Positions 43,123-55,926 are shown, counted from the first letter of the stretch. The stretch is 64,000 bases of DNA from Lithodes maja (GCA_037953745.1 JBAKBP010001408.1:124001-188000), one strand, 5' to 3'. Numbers and translations: made by a program. Notes: generated by a model from the sequence alone, not told the origin.

Positions 43123-43306
43123 ACAACTTTAATATATCATATGTGGACAAACAACATATCAAATCTCCCTCAAAGTGGTATTATTTATAGTAAATTATCG
43201 GACCATGTTCCTGTTTTTGTCTCATTTAAACTAAATGTTAAAAATAATAAGGAAGCACAAACGAGAATCAAATACAGAGATTTCAGTGAAAATAACATTA
43301 CTCTTG

Positions 43307-43794
43307 TTAACCCTTAATTAGCGGCGCGCAACATAAGTCGAGTTAAATAAAGCTGGACTATGTGGCGGCGCTCGACATATATCGTGTGGCAATTTCAGCA
43401 CGTAATGTGGCTGAGAGAGAGAGACAAGTGGTGGCAGGAGAGTAGCGAGCGTATGACTGCTCCAGACCACCGCGGCGAACCTACTGACACGAATCCCACC
43501 TCCTCCCTCCCTCTCTCACTCGCTATATACGGAATTGTATGGGGAAAGTGCCTAATTACATGCTTTTTGCACTCGCGTTGCACGGTTATTGCAAGAAAAC
43601 TAGCCATCATAAAAGGATCGTTATGGTGTCATTCGAAAGCTCTGTTTATGCCCTTTCAGGGATAGATACTAGTTTTACATTCTGAGTCTTATTTAGGCAT
43701 GAAAATGATCACGTAAACAGCCCTATTTTGGCTAAAAACACCCCGCTGGGCGGTACATATAAATAAACCGCATAGGCCGCTCGTAAGGTGTTAA
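43307..43794 (+). mobile_element. TTAA MITE, family C (copy 1)
   Basis: 480 bases between TTAA (43307-43310) and TTAA (43791-43794). Ends CCCTTAATTAGCGGC and, inverted, CACCTTACGAGCGGC. Very similar to 49585-50043. The opposite arm of the inverted repeat (47345-47370) shows the site without the insertion. Confidence 0.9.
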
Positions 43795-44109
43795 GGAAAG
43801 CTTGTCCCATGTTAGCTGGGATCAGGCATACAGCACAACTAATCCCAATCAAATATTGTATCATTTCTCTCCTATATTAAACCATTATTTTAGTAGTCAT
43901 TTACAAATGAAAGACAAATTGATAAAAACCAAGTATTCTACAAAGCCATATATAAATGATGACATAAAGAAGCTAATAAATGAAAAGAACAAACTTCAGA
44001 GGAAGTTTGCTAAACACCCAGTCAAGTATGGCGAGGATTTCCGTAGAATAAGGAACAGAACCACTCAAGTGATAAGATCTGCAAGGTCAAATTATTATAA
44101 ACTTACGGT

Positions 44110-44152
44110 ATATGATACACCCAAAAATGTAGTTTGCGACTCCGGTTTAATT
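44110..44152 (-). pseudogene. CR1/Daphne-like LINE RT, thumb piece
   Basis: On the minus strand this short piece continues the RT after the solo LTR and gives Gln-Thr-Thr-Phe-Leu-Gly-Val, the thumb motif that normally follows the palm. It joins 45857-47045 in frame once the LTR and one AATT are removed. Confidence 0.75.
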
Positions 44153-45852
44153 TGTTACGATCCAGGTTCCCAAAGACACAGGGCTCTTCAACATTGGACT
44201 AGATAATGGCAAAAAGCAACAACGGTAACACTAGATCCAACCCCTGTCTTAAACACTGGAAAACAAAACACCATTACCGCCCTGAGTCGTGCCTGGACAA
44301 CGAGGTGTCCTATGACTCGGTAACTGGTGCACACACACTAGGCTGACGCTCAATGAAACAGCCTATTCTCAAACAGTAAAAGATTACTCGATTATGTTAC
44401 ACAAAGAAAAGATAGTTAACGTGATTAATTAACGTTACGGTAGATACTCAAATTACTGGCACTCCTGTATTAAAGAAAGTGCAATGCTAGTCCTGCAACA
44501 TCAACTGGAAACTTCTGAAATAAGTCTGATGCTGGGAAGATGTTCGTAAAGAATCTTGAACAAATATAATGCAGAATACGGGTCACAATAAATGCTAGGA
44601 CATATAGTAATAATAAGCAGGCGAATAATAAAGTGCGCAAAGGTAGTAATGCTCGACAACTAAAGAAATGCTTCGTGACACAACGCAACAGCCTACTAGG
44701 GTTGTGCAACTCAACAACTACCTCGGCTCAAAAGTGCAGTGAATAATAATGCTGCATACATATAATAATGGGGCTTATCTCTAACCAGTGTCTGCTCAGT
44801 TAAAGTCTAGCTGGGGTATCAAGGCAGGGCAACAATGGGCGAGCATGCGGCTCGTAGCCTAACGTTGTCCGAGGGTGGTATAATGAAGATTACGTTATAT
44901 GACGGGGATGCTCTCTTGATAAATCTAGGTCTCTAGTACCTAGCTCTATCCTGGCAATCCCTCAGAAGTCAACACAAAGAGGCAGCACTATGTTGTGAGG
45001 GATAGGCTATGGCCCTCTCACACCACAGCGCTGTGCTCGCAAATAAACCAATCCGAAGACAACTTAGGCTCCCACAGTACCTGTCGATGTCGTGCAGAGC
45101 TTAGCTAACACTGCACACATCGGATACAACGACACAGTAACCTTACCCCTAGTCTAGCTTTAGATAACCAAGCAGAATCACTCAACACCTTGCAAGGGAG
45201 ACATATACCGGTCTACAACCTTCCCAAGAGAGGACACATACGGAAAAGTCCGTTTCTCTAAACCTCAATAAAGCATAATACCTCCTTAACCTAATACATG
45301 GAAATATCCGAGAGCTTCGCGTACAATACGACTGGTCGACGGTGAAAGTCTATGCTGAAACCAGAAGGGATGTTGAGTTTAATAAAGATTAGAGAATGAG
45401 AAAGGAGAAGTCGAGAGAGAGAAATAGTATGCAAAGTAGCGAGTATGGGGGACAGAATTGCAAAGGATTTAGGCGATACGCGTGTCAGGCAAGCTCTGAG
45501 CTGGTAAAGAACACGAGGCGGCGACGGGAAGGGACTAGTTGACCACCCGGCCGCCAACGCCATCAGCGCCCAAGCGAGCCGCGTCATAGCTCACCTCGCT
45601 GCCGGGTGTACTCCCTCACACCCTCTCGCTCGCCTCCCACACAAGCAACATTTATATTATAGCGAATATAAAATATAAGGCACGGTCACAGACCAAAACA
45701 AAGACCATTTCTAGACTGTCTGTGGCAACACGACACTAATGAAATAAAGCAGATCATTCTAGGACAACTGTAGCCTATCCCCCCATCCTGGCAAGCGCTA
45801 GCGAGCTGCAATGCCCCACGCAACCATTCTGCTAACGCCGGGAGGCACCACA
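44153..45852 (-). mobile_element. Solo LTR, Gmr1-like gypsy family (copy 2)
   Basis: Bounded by TGTTACGATCC and GGCACCACA, with AATT duplicated at 44149-44152 and 45853-45856. Shares long blocks with the solo LTR at 1609-3460 and a 45285-45420 block with 60600-60760 of the LTR at 59477-61271 (CCTTAA-CTAATACATG-AAATAT). No coding sequence. Interrupts the RT of the LINE on the minus strand. Confidence 0.88.
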
Positions 45853-45856
45853 AATT

Positions 45857-47495
45857 ATATTGTTACCAATTCTGAGAAGTGGGATAGTTGTTGGCTCATA
45901 CTCTCTCCTTGCAAAAATTATATAATGGGATTTTGTTTTTAAATTTAGTGTTAATTTATTTGATTGGATCCATCTGTTCACTAAAATTAACTCTTGATTT
46001 ATTTTTTCCATAAGGGTATTTAAATTTCGACTACTAGCATAGAGATTGCCATCATCTTCATAGAACAAATATTTATTATATGAGCTAGAGTAGACCATGT
46101 CGTTGATATAAAGTAGAAATAAAACCGGTCCCAACATTGAACCCTGAGGCACACCGTATGTTACACTTGAGGAGGAAGATTTAGAGTTATTAAATAAAAC
46201 ATACTGTTTTCTATTTGCCAGGTAAGATTTAAACCACTTCAAAGATATGCCTCATATACCGTAATGTTAAAGTTTTGAAAATACAATCGAATGATCTACA
46301 GTGTCAAAAGCTTTGGATAAATCAAGGAAAATGCCAATAGTAAACACATTTTTATCCATAGAGCCCAAAATCGCGTCTGTGAACGAAAGAAGAGCTGTCT
46401 CCGTCGACCGACCTCTGCGAAAACCATATTGTGTATCACTGAGTATATTATTGGTATTACAATAAGTTTGTAGTCTATTGCATATCGGTTTCTCTATTAT
46501 TTTGCTTACCACCGGTAACACAGATATTAGTCGAAAATTACTAGCCAAATTTGATTCACCATCCTTAAAGATAGGAATAACCTTGGCAATTTTTAGCTTG
46601 TCTGGAAAAACACTGGATGTATAGGAAGAGTTACATAAATAAGTTAAAACAGGGGTAACAATTGGTGCAACTTTCTTTATGATGCTAATGGGGACGTCAT
46701 CACAACCGGGAGCTGAGTTCTTGGATTGCATAATTATATAAAACAATGTCACGTTCTGTTACAGGAGAGAATACAAATTAATTTGGCTGGCTATCAGGTA
46801 AATATTCATGAAAATTGTTAGATGAGTCACCAAAATGTTCAGCAAGATTTGTCCCTACATTTATTTTGTAAAACAAATATTAAACCCTACAGCTATATTA
46901 AAAGAATCCTCTACACAATTCCCTTCTATTCGTAATGATGTACATTTGGGTGCACATTTAATATTTCTGTTCATAACTGAATTAATTATGTTCCAGGTCT
47001 GATAGCTATTACCAGAATTTGTTTCTAGTTTTGTTTATAATAATTTGACCTTGCAGATCTTATCACTTGAGTGGTTCTGTTCCTTATTCTACGGAAATCC
47101 TCGCCATACTTGACTGGGTGTTTAGCAAACTTCCTCTGAAGTTTGTTCTTTTCATTTATTAGCTTCTATATGTCATCATTTATATATGGCTTTGTAGAAT
47201 AATTGGTTTTTATCAATTTGACTTTCATTTGAAAATTACTACTAAAATAATGGTTAAATATAGGAAAGAAATTATACAATATTTGATTGGGATTAGTTGT
47301 GCTGTATGCCTGATCCCAGCTAACATGGGACAAGCTTTCCCTAAAAAGAGTAATGTTATTTTCACTGACATCTCTGTATGTGTTTCTCGTTTGTGCTTCC
47401 TTATTATTTTTAAAATTTAGTTTAAATGAGACAAAAACATGAAAATGGTCAGAGAATTTACTATAAATAATACCACTTTGGGTTCACACAGATGG
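45857..47495 (-). pseudogene. CR1/Daphne-like LINE, linker and RT
   Basis: Minus-strand continuation in the right arm. EN end (47480-47350), linker (47340-47045), then RT with Ser-Ala-Pro-Gly-Cys-Asp-Asp-Val-Pro (46715), Val-Ile-Pro-Ile-Phe-Lys-Asp-Gly (46585), Gln-Tyr-Gly-Phe-Arg-Arg-Gly-Arg-Ser-Thr (46430), Leu-Asp-Leu-Ser-Lys-Ala-Phe-Asp-Thr-Val-Asp (46320), Val-Pro-Gln-Gly-Ser (46155) and Tyr-Glu-Asp-Asp (46055), where Tyr-Ala-Asp-Asp is usual. Breaks near 46260 and 46760. Confidence 0.82.
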
Positions 47496-49052
47496 TTTGT
47501 TAAAGATATCTTTGTACCATGAAACTCAGAACGGGAAATATTTGACCATTTCTTTTGATCTATGTTATCAACATCGCCTGCTGTGAAGACATCTCTACGT
47601 ATATGTGTGGGAACAACCACACCATCCTGTTGGAACTAGTTTGATGTGTTAACTGCCAAATCCAAGGGAAATTCACATACTCTGTCATAAGATAATGACA
47701 GTCCAAGAGAGAAAAACACATCATGAGCTTCTTTGAATGATTATGATTTTGCAGTTTCAACCCAACATAAAGGGGAGTAGAAGTTAAAATGTTCTTTGGA
47801 ATGATACATCTCGTTTCCTGTGGGTTTATGTAAGTGCTTTACAGTATTAAATATTATAAGGTGTGACAGTGTACATGCAACCTTGTCCCTGGTACCCACA
47901 ACTGAAATCTGAGACTTGATATTAGGGCCCAGAAATGTAATTTTCATGATAGCAAAGAGAAGGGATATAACTGATTTCTTGAGGGAATCTTCTGAAAACA
48001 AACATGTGAATGATTCCTGTGAATTTTTAAAGATGAGTTTCCTTAGTATATTTGCAGCTTTAGCAAGAGTCATTGCCTCATCATCTACCAAAGTAGTTTC
48101 ACGGCAATTAGAGAGAACAAATCCAGCAGTATTACTAAGCATTATCAATATATCTCTCCCTGCAGTTTGACAAGTTAATCCTGGGAGTTCTTTCAGTAAT
48201 AGCTCCTTCAGTCTTGTAGACTTGCTTGTGATTGTTCGAATAAACCCCAACTGTTTCAACTTATCCTCATACAACTTGCTAATTTCTTTCAGCTTGAGAA
48301 TCTGTCCTTGGCATTCATTAACATATGCAGCTAACTCTACAAAGGATATTGCTTCACATGATGTAGATGGATTTTTACTACAACTGGATTTTGGTGATTT
48401 GACTGAAGTTTCTTTTCGATCAACTGAACGGACAAGTGTATATATTTTTGTAGAGTAGGATTTATGGTAGTATGCATCCATAGCATGCATATCAGATGCA
48501 GTAGCAAATCTTGGTAACAGTTGGGATTTCTTTGTTTTTGTAGCAAAAGTCCTAGAAGTAACATCAATGTCTGCAGTTGATGCCTTGATAAGTGTTTCTG
48601 CCAAAACACTGTCACACAGTATACACTGGGGTATCTCCCGGCTAAAGGTCGAATCAAAACTAGTATGTGTTTTTTTGTGACTTAGCTTTTTTTCTTGGAA
48701 ACACTCATCTCGCACTCTAGCTCGTTTCTTGGCTAGACGATCAAGCCTTTGGTCATTACATTTTCTCCGGCAGTTTCCATGAATGACAGATTTGTTTTCC
48801 AGCAATGTATTTTCTATGCCACGGCCATCATCTAATCGTCTAAAATGTATGTAAAATGGAAAATCATTGATCTTGCAGAACTCTTAGTAAGTTATGAGAC
48901 AAAGTGTTGTACACATATTTGTACCCATTTTCAACTGGGCATGTCAACTTTTCATTTGTTTCTTTTTAACAAACAGAAAAGGTATCAATTAATTTTAGTG
49001 CATGGAATTGTGTTATCACTGTCAAGCTGATAAATATTTGATGTTGCCATTG
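47495..49052 (-). pseudogene. Uncharacterised repeat-associated protein family, right copy
   Basis: The better copy: 354 codons open at 48805-47741, with decayed N-terminal codons back to ATG at about 49050 and a frameshifted C-terminal part to 47495. Contains Arg-Arg-Lys-Cys-Asn-Asp-Gln-Arg, Cys-Ile-Leu-Cys-Asp-type Cys pair, Thr-Arg-Leu-Lys-Glu-Leu-Leu-Leu, Gly-Arg-Asp-Ile-Leu-Ile-Met, Ser-Leu-Leu-Phe-Ala-Ile-Met-Lys, Gly-Pro-Asn-Ile-Lys-Ser-Gln and Phe-Asn-Thr-Val-Lys-His. Same protein as the left copy at over 90 percent by eye. No transposase signature that I can name; function unknown. Confidence 0.7.
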
Positions 49053-49580
49053 TTACGGGTGGTAAACTGATGTTTCTATTGTAATATTATTTGCCTGAAA
49101 AGAAAGAAAAACAATTAGACAAAGCATACAAAACCATAACAAAATTAAATATACAGTAACAAACTTTTGTTGTAAAGTTTGAGTTTAAGATGTCAGTGAA
49201 TAAGCAAAAAATTTGTTATATTACCATAAATTCAATTTAAAGGGTGATAATAAACATTATGCAATCTAAAACTTATCTAGATGGGTTTATTAACCTCTAA
49301 ATTAGAGGGATACACTTTTAAATAATTCAATTCGGTCATAAAAGTCTCGGAGATATGGAATGTTGTGGGTCAGACGGAGAAACATGGCAGCCATATTGAA
49401 TTTTCTCCAAAAAGGCCGACAGAGGGACGTCTCAGCGTGTCCCCAGCCTGATTATGTTTGGGTATGACCAAAGGAGACTCCATGCCAAATTTCACAATTA
49501 TTGCAAGGAACTGAACGATTTTTCAACAAATCTGCCCCACTAAGGGATCCATGGTGGCTAAGGACCGCCACTCCGCTTCA

Positions 49581-50047
49581 TTAACCCTTAACTGGCGGCG
49601 CGCAACATAAGTCGAGTGAAATAAATTTGGACTATGTGGCGGCGCGCGACATAGGTGTGGCAATTTCAGCACGTAATGTTGCTGAGAGAGAGAAAGTAGC
49701 GAGCGTAGGACTGCTCCAGACCACCGCGGTGGACCAACTGACATGAATCCCACCCTCCTCCACCCTCTCACACTCTCTACATAGTGAATTGTATGGGGAA
49801 AGTACCGAATTACATGGTTTTTGCACTCTTGTTGCGCGGTTGTTGCAAGAAAACTAGCGGTCATACAAGGATCGTTGTGGTGTCATTGGAAAGCTCTGTT
49901 TATGCCCTTTCAGGGATCGATACTTGTTTTATGCTCTGGGTCTTATTTAGGCATGAACATTTTCACGTAAACAGCCCTATTTTGGGTAAAAACACCCCGC
50001 TGGTGGCTACATATTATTTACCGCCTAGGCCGCTCTTTAGGTGTTAA
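49581..50047 (+). mobile_element. TTAA MITE, family C (copy 2)
   Basis: 459 bases between TTAA at 49581-49584 and 50044-50047; ends CCCTTAACTGGCGGC and, inverted, CACCTAAAGAGCGGC. Same orientation as copy 1. Contains GGAATTGTATGGGG-like, GTCATTGGAAAGCTCTG and CCGCATAGGCCGC-like blocks in both copies. Confidence 0.9.
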
Positions 50048-50077
50048 ACACTCCTGCGAATACATAATACAGAAGGG

Positions 50078-50290
50078 GTTGTTGTTGTTGTTGTGGTTCC
50101 CAAGCTGCCTGGCCGAACAGCCCCGAGGAAGGCCAAGGCCATAACCGAGCGCCACCACAGAACCCTCCTTGCCGACCACAATAAAGCCTGGGTGACCGAA
50201 GCCACTCCATGGCAGGTAGCTGAGGAGGGTGCGGTAACGCCCAGGAGGCGTTACCGCTATACGCTAAACTCCCATGTTACTGGTACCACC
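50078..50290 (+). repeat. SINE-like repeat with (GTT)n start
   Basis: (GTT)5 is followed by GTGGTTCCCAAGCTGCC, GGCCGAACAGCCCCGAGG and CACAATAAAGCCTGGGTGACC, then CATGTTACTGGTACCACCG. Longest of three copies. No box A/B pair could be assigned with confidence, so the class is open. Confidence 0.6.
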
Positions 50291-50461
50291 GTATGAGAAC
50301 CACGAGTGCTACGTAGCTCGTTCTGGTCTCATTTTGAAGCTTTTGGCGGCTAGTTTTTTGCTGAATACATTTAATTTCATGCAGATAATTGATTTATCAT
50401 TCAGGAGGCCCTGAATATGCCCAAAGTAGCCCAAAATCCCCCACTAGACGAGGGTTAATAT

Positions 50462-53400
50462 TGTCACAAATCGAGGGTACTGTAAGAGAAGGACCCGGAC
50501 CTGCCGAACGGTAACGCAATACCCTCTCTATAACCCTCAGCATCCCTGATCGTGAACAGACACTACTACACGTAGCACTACTGGGTCCAGGCTCTCTGGA
50601 ACCACAGTAAGTGGGGTAGGATTCCCGATATACTTTAGGCCGCTGTCTTTTACTCGTCCGGCCAACTGGACAGAGATACTACTGTCCCAACGAGGATAAA
50701 TTCAGATCATAATCCCCCAGAACAATCACTCTGATCACAGACTCCTACCTACTATATTATCAACAGTGCCGTGCTATGATCAAGAAAGGTGCAGTGACTG
50801 TACTAGGGAAAAACCACCCTGTAATGGTTACCTCTATAAGAGGCAACCACCCCTCCTCTATTACAGTAGGTCACCCTGCCATGATCAAAAGCACCAGCCC
50901 AAAGTAGAGAATTGTTGCAACACAGTTCCGGGTGATTGAAATGTGGACACAAAAACTAGGGTTGGATCACACTGGTCGAGGACTCCCTCGGCCACTGGAC
51001 CAACAAAAGGATCACAAGAAGAACATGACGGTAATGGCATATACAAGTACAACACCGCAACCAGGCAGAGTCTACATGTATATCCCGATACAAAAATAAA
51101 AGTATTTCCTAATTGAATTCTCACAATTACAACCCCTTTCACTGGTTCACAATAGTTAGTCTAATACGGGCGGACCCTTGCAACAATCGTCTAGTTAGGC
51201 TACGGCATCAACAAAGATGGTGACTAATGACAGTGTCGGCACGTACCCGGAGGTTCATAAACGGATACCGAAATAATAGCGGGCACACAACAAAAATACG
51301 GTACAAATACTATCTGGGTGACCAGGTGTTAATTACTTAATAACTGACTCACTAAGTTAAACTTTAGATTAAGCAGTGAATTATGAAACTGAAAAAAACA
51401 ATATGCATTAGGTTACTAACCATTTATAGTATTAATTATTAAAATGATTACGCAAGTAATGAAAGCAAGTACGCAAGGAAGAAAACATATGGCTGCACCT
51501 GAAGGGGTTAATTAATAAAGGGGGTACGAAAAGAACACTCAGCTATAGGGTGACTATACTCCCAGGCCGGTGACAGCTGTCTTATATATCCGTGACAGTA
51601 AAATATCCTGGTATGATGGTATATGGTGTAAATCCAGGGACACAAGACGGGAGCTATTATCACTATCACAGCTGAGAATACAGTCCAGCACTGTTCAAAC
51701 CAGCCTGTGGTAAACTATCAATGGAAGTTAAATATTACTAAGCTATAATGAATCAAATAAAATCAATCTAAATGAAAACTACTCTATATCTAAATTGAAT
51801 TCAATCTGAAACAAGCTAATTTATATCCAAAGGTCTCACATAAATGTATTAATTATAGGGTAAGGTTATAAGGGTTAATATTAGCCAGGAATTAACTCAC
51901 CAATAGTTCCACGTGGCAATGAGGCAAGGGAGAACGTTTTACCCAATATGGCGGTGGACAATGGGGAACGAGACTTCGGTCCCAAGACTTGAGTCAAGTT
52001 AAAGAAAGAATAAATGATTACATGGGAATGGACATGATTATTATAATTTATGCTTATCTATCAGTCAGTCATGATGTCGATGAGAGCGTCGTGATGGTGT
52101 AGCTGAGTGTATTGCTGTATGTGTATTGTGATAGAGGCACAAAAGCTCGATCAACTGAGGGCGGAAAAATTAGATGTTAACTGGTTGGTGTTCGTGAAGG
52201 CTCTGGCGTACCTCAAAAGCACACCTTGTTGCCTTGGCAAACCGCCAGGAGCCCAAATTATCGTACCGCATTTAGGTTGCTCTATACGATAAATTATATT
52301 AATATATACTACATAAGACCATGGCAATATTGCTTAATAGCATATTAGGCCTTTTATAACTTAACTTATTTACAATCTTATAATATACGATCTACTCGTC
52401 CTACGTCGTGCTGTAGGAGAGATCGTGACATCACAGAGACATACGAGATCACAAAAGAGTCATATTCTATCGTATTTATTCGATACAGCCCTTACAGGTT
52501 ACAGCAAGAAAATGGGCTAATCCATTATCAGGTAGGAGACTTCCTCTACACCAAATGAATCCACTGTATACATCACCTTATTCACTACCCACAAGCACTA
52601 TACCCATGTACGGCCCTTAATCTGTCCCCAATGATATCAGAAAGCAAGATATTACTCCGTAATATCGATGAATTATAAGGATATGCCTTATAACCAGTCA
52701 AACTACCGAACTACTTAGCCGTCGGTATTGGCTCCCGCGCACTTCCATTGACAAGGGTATTGGAGTGTCTCTAAGATACCATCTACTCTATTTCTAGTAG
52801 TACTAGCAAATAGGGTCATAGAACAATAAGTGCCCCAAATAAATAAATTAAGTTAGTGTTAAAATATCAAGGAGATCCGATGAAAGATAAAGGAGGTAGA
52901 AAAGACGTCCCTCCTAATCTGACTAGAAATATCCAGATATACATCAGGTATAAATACATAGGTTGGTTACAGACACAATGTATGGGAATGTACCTGTACG
53001 TCTGGAAAACAATAGTTTTGTCATAACCTCACAGGAGGAATTACACGCTCTTGTTGTGGAGAATAGTTAATGAGCCAGCCCTCCTAGACTCAACACTCCG
53101 ATATCCACTAACTCCAAAGTATCTCTGGGCTTAGTTTGAGAAATCTTACAGTTGTATTAAAGTAATCAGATACAACTATAATAGAAAATAGATTAAGTTT
53201 AACGTCAGTTACTAACTTGCACCTACTTGGTATTCGCAGTCTTTATAGGAATCGTCATTATGAAAGGCATCACAATACACACTGAAAATAAATTAAGAGT
53301 AATTAGTGTTATCATTTACGATATCTTCCTTGAATTATTTATAATATTTATCACGATATATTACTGTAAGAACAATTCACTTTAAATTTAATTAAGAACA

Positions 53401-54119
53401 AGAGATGCAAATTTACCTTGTATTTTTTAATTATAGAGCGGCGTAACGATACAACCGGCGATTTGTCGAACGGTGTACCGAACTATTCACGTCCTATTTA
53501 ACTACGAATCTATCTATGGCCACACTCAGAATTCGCAACTAGTAAAGAGTTATAAAATAGCCCTCACTAAGCGAAGTAGAACTTATCTGGTGATGTCGAT
53601 GTAAGAAGTTATTTGTAGACGTAATATAATCCTTGTTGGGGAAATAGGTCTCACTTCTACACCGGTTGAATGATATCTGCCTAGCCGCTACTCACGCCGG
53701 CTATTTATAGCCGACAGTTTCCCGCCAAATTCTTTGTAAAATAATCCTTAATGAACGAAACTATCTCATTGCTTTTGTTCGGTTTGGATTTGTATCAATA
53801 CTTCTGTGTATGCGTGTACACTATGTTGATTCAAACCCAATGTTTCAGCTTAGGATTTAGCTGCTTCGGTTAATTTATATTTCTGGCTGTTCGTAACTCA
53901 GGTTCATACAGTTCAAGTTACATATATTAGCACTTTCTTTTCTGACTTATGGAGTAGCATTTTATTATATTTACACAATCCTCTCCAGTCAATGATAATG
54001 TCCTTAAACCTATAATCCCACCACCATATACTTAATTACTTAATAAACTAAAATCCATAGACATTATTACTTTATAAATATCCGTGTTTATAATAAATTC
54101 CTGTCAGGTAATTCTGACA
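50462..54119 (-). repeat. Putative long 3' LTR of errantivirus-like element
   Basis: The left edge TGTCACAAATCG and right edge TAATTCTGACA form TG...CA ends on the minus strand (TGTCAGAATTA...TTTGTGACA). A purine-rich GGTGGGGGTATCACAG lies just upstream on that strand (54121-54137), as a polypurine tract should. At 3.66 kb it would be very long, so it may contain other insertions. The partner LTR is outside the window. Confidence 0.45.
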
Positions 54120-55215
54120 CCTGTGATACCCCCACCGGGGAGGGAATTTTTTAGGATTAATGGGACAAAACATTTCCATAGCCGAAACAGGTAACGTCGA
54201 CAATGACAGAACCAATTCAAAGGATCCCCAACAAATATACACTATGCTATATTAGTTATAAATATATTCGCTATAATCTCTATACTCTATAAATATATCT
54301 TCTATACTTACCGTATATCTCTATGAATAAACTCTAATAAATAAACTAGGTTTTACAAAGTATAACCCACCACCACCAGTCACTCAGGTCTCCATCCCTG
54401 TGAAGTTCTTTACTTCGATGACACCGTGTTGAGGTGGATCTTCAGTAGGCCTCTCTGTGATGAATAATGTTTGTAGAAAACTGCCACCACTAATAGTTTA
54501 TAGACATATTAGGAGTCTGGAATCAATCAACCCATGCGATCAGCCTTTCCTTTATTTGTTGTATAAGTATGCAGGAACACAGTCAGGAACCAAATCAGGT
54601 GTGAAATGATGAAAATGGTGAGAATGGTGAAAGGGGGTGTGTGAGAGCGTGGTGAGTGGACCTCCGCCCTCGACTCGTGTCTGTCCAGTTCTCTTGTGTG
54701 ATCGCCGTCATGCCTAGGTTCAACCGCACCTCGCCTTCCGATAATGCATAACCAATGATGAAAGCGTGAATAATCCTGAATGACGAGTGAATAATAATAC
54801 ATGACGAGTGAATAATCGTGCATAACTCCAGTTCAGGGGTCTCCTGGTGTTTAGGTTAGCAAGTCGTTAATATAGGAACGAAATGATTAATCAGCATGTT
54901 TACCTTAGCTATTGATAAGGACACCTGTGGTCTTGCCTCTGGACCACAGCTAACAGCTCCTTGTACAGGCATATACAAAAGTCGTGTCACAACTATGAAT
55001 TGAGTTATGAGTTGTCTACATATGAGTGAAAGGATCGTATAACACGCCCCCATTTCGAGAGTTTTGCTCCCACTGCAAAACAAAACTGCAAATGGAGCAC
55101 TAAAATTATAATGAAAAGTGAAATAAGTGAAAAAGAAATAAAAACAAAAAGTCTAATGAAAGATTATAAAGGCTGAGGTTTTGTAGATTTTCTATAATAA
55201 AATAGATGAGATGTG
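54120..55215. other. Non-coding part of errantivirus-like element
   Basis: Between the putative LTR and the minisatellite I recognise no conserved frame. The frames at 54527-54823 and 54856-55083 (minus) have no family signal. Confidence 0.4.
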
Positions 55216-55217
55216 AT

Positions 55218-55926
55218 GAAAATGGTACATACATAAAGATATATATACATATAAAATGGTACATACATAAAGATATATATATACATATAAAATGGTACAT
55301 ACATAAATATATATATACATATAAAATGGTACATACATAAAGATATATATACATATAAAATGGTACATACATAAAGATATATATATATACATATAAAATG
55401 GTACATACATAAAGATATATATACATATAAAATGGTACATACATAAAGATATATATATATATACATATAAAATGGTACATACATAAAGATATATATACTG
55501 TACATATAAAATGGTACATACATAAAGATATATATACATATAAAATGGTACATACATAAAGATATATATACATATAAAATGGTACATACATAAAAATATA
55601 TATACATATAAAATGGTACATACATAAAGATATATATATACATATAAAATGGTACATACATAAAGATATATATACATATAAAATGGTACATACATAAAGA
55701 TATATATACATATAAAATGGTACATACATAAAGATATATATACATATAAAATGGTACATACATAAAAATATATATACATATAAAATGGTACATACATAAA
55801 GATATATATATATACATATAAAATGGTACATACATAAAGATATATATACATATAAAATGGTACATACATAAAGATATATATACATATAAAATGGTACATA
55901 CATACAGATATATATACATATAAAAT
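55218..55926. repeat. Minisatellite, about 20 copies of a 34-36-bp unit
   Basis: Unit ATATAAAATGGTACATACAT plus AAAGATATATATAC, with small length changes in the TA part. It lies downstream of env in the errantivirus-like element. Long Tyr/Ile/Cys/Met frames over it on the minus strand are repeat artefacts. Confidence 0.95.

Larger units (their letters stand above)
38341..44109 (+). repeat. Large inverted repeat, left arm
   Basis: Reverse complement of 47046-50075. Outer end AACCCCTTCTGTATTAT on both arms; inner end GGTCAAATTATTATAAAC at 44092-44109. The left arm is longer because of a LINE (39707-41537), a TTAA MITE (43311-43790) and about 840 bases (42331-43173) that are deleted from the right arm. 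After removing these the arms are about 2.6 kb each and mostly identical, with scattered substitutions and small indels. Confidence 0.92.
42503..44109 (+). pseudogene. CR1/Daphne-like LINE, endonuclease and linker
   Basis: AP endonuclease blocks Gly-Phe-Cys-Gly-Thr-Lys-Leu (where a catalytic Glu is usual), Ser-Gly-Gly-Leu-Ala-Leu-Tyr-Val (42670-42695), Gly-Asp-Phe-Asn-Met-Asp (42904-42921) and Ser-Asp-His-Val-Pro (43198-43212) occur in order. The EN-RT linker (43800-44100) follows. The frame is broken by a 205-base hairpin (42918-43122) and a TTAA MITE (43311-43790). The RT that follows lies on the other strand (47046-44110), because the inverted repeat turns here. Confidence 0.8.
47046..50075 (-). 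repeat. Large inverted repeat, right arm
   Basis: Pairs with 38341-44109. It holds its own TTAA MITE (49585-50043) close to the outer end. The left arm shows the empty site GTG-TTTAA-TGAAGCGG at about 38375-38390. The inner part lacks the bases equivalent to 42331-43173. Outer end ATAATACAGAAGGGGTT at 50059-50075. Confidence 0.92.

Noticed and set aside
55106..55919. Three long overlapping minus-strand frames rich in Tyr, Ile, Cys and Met
   Set aside because: They are the three frames of the AT-rich minisatellite at 55218-55926; no non-repeat sequence supports a protein.
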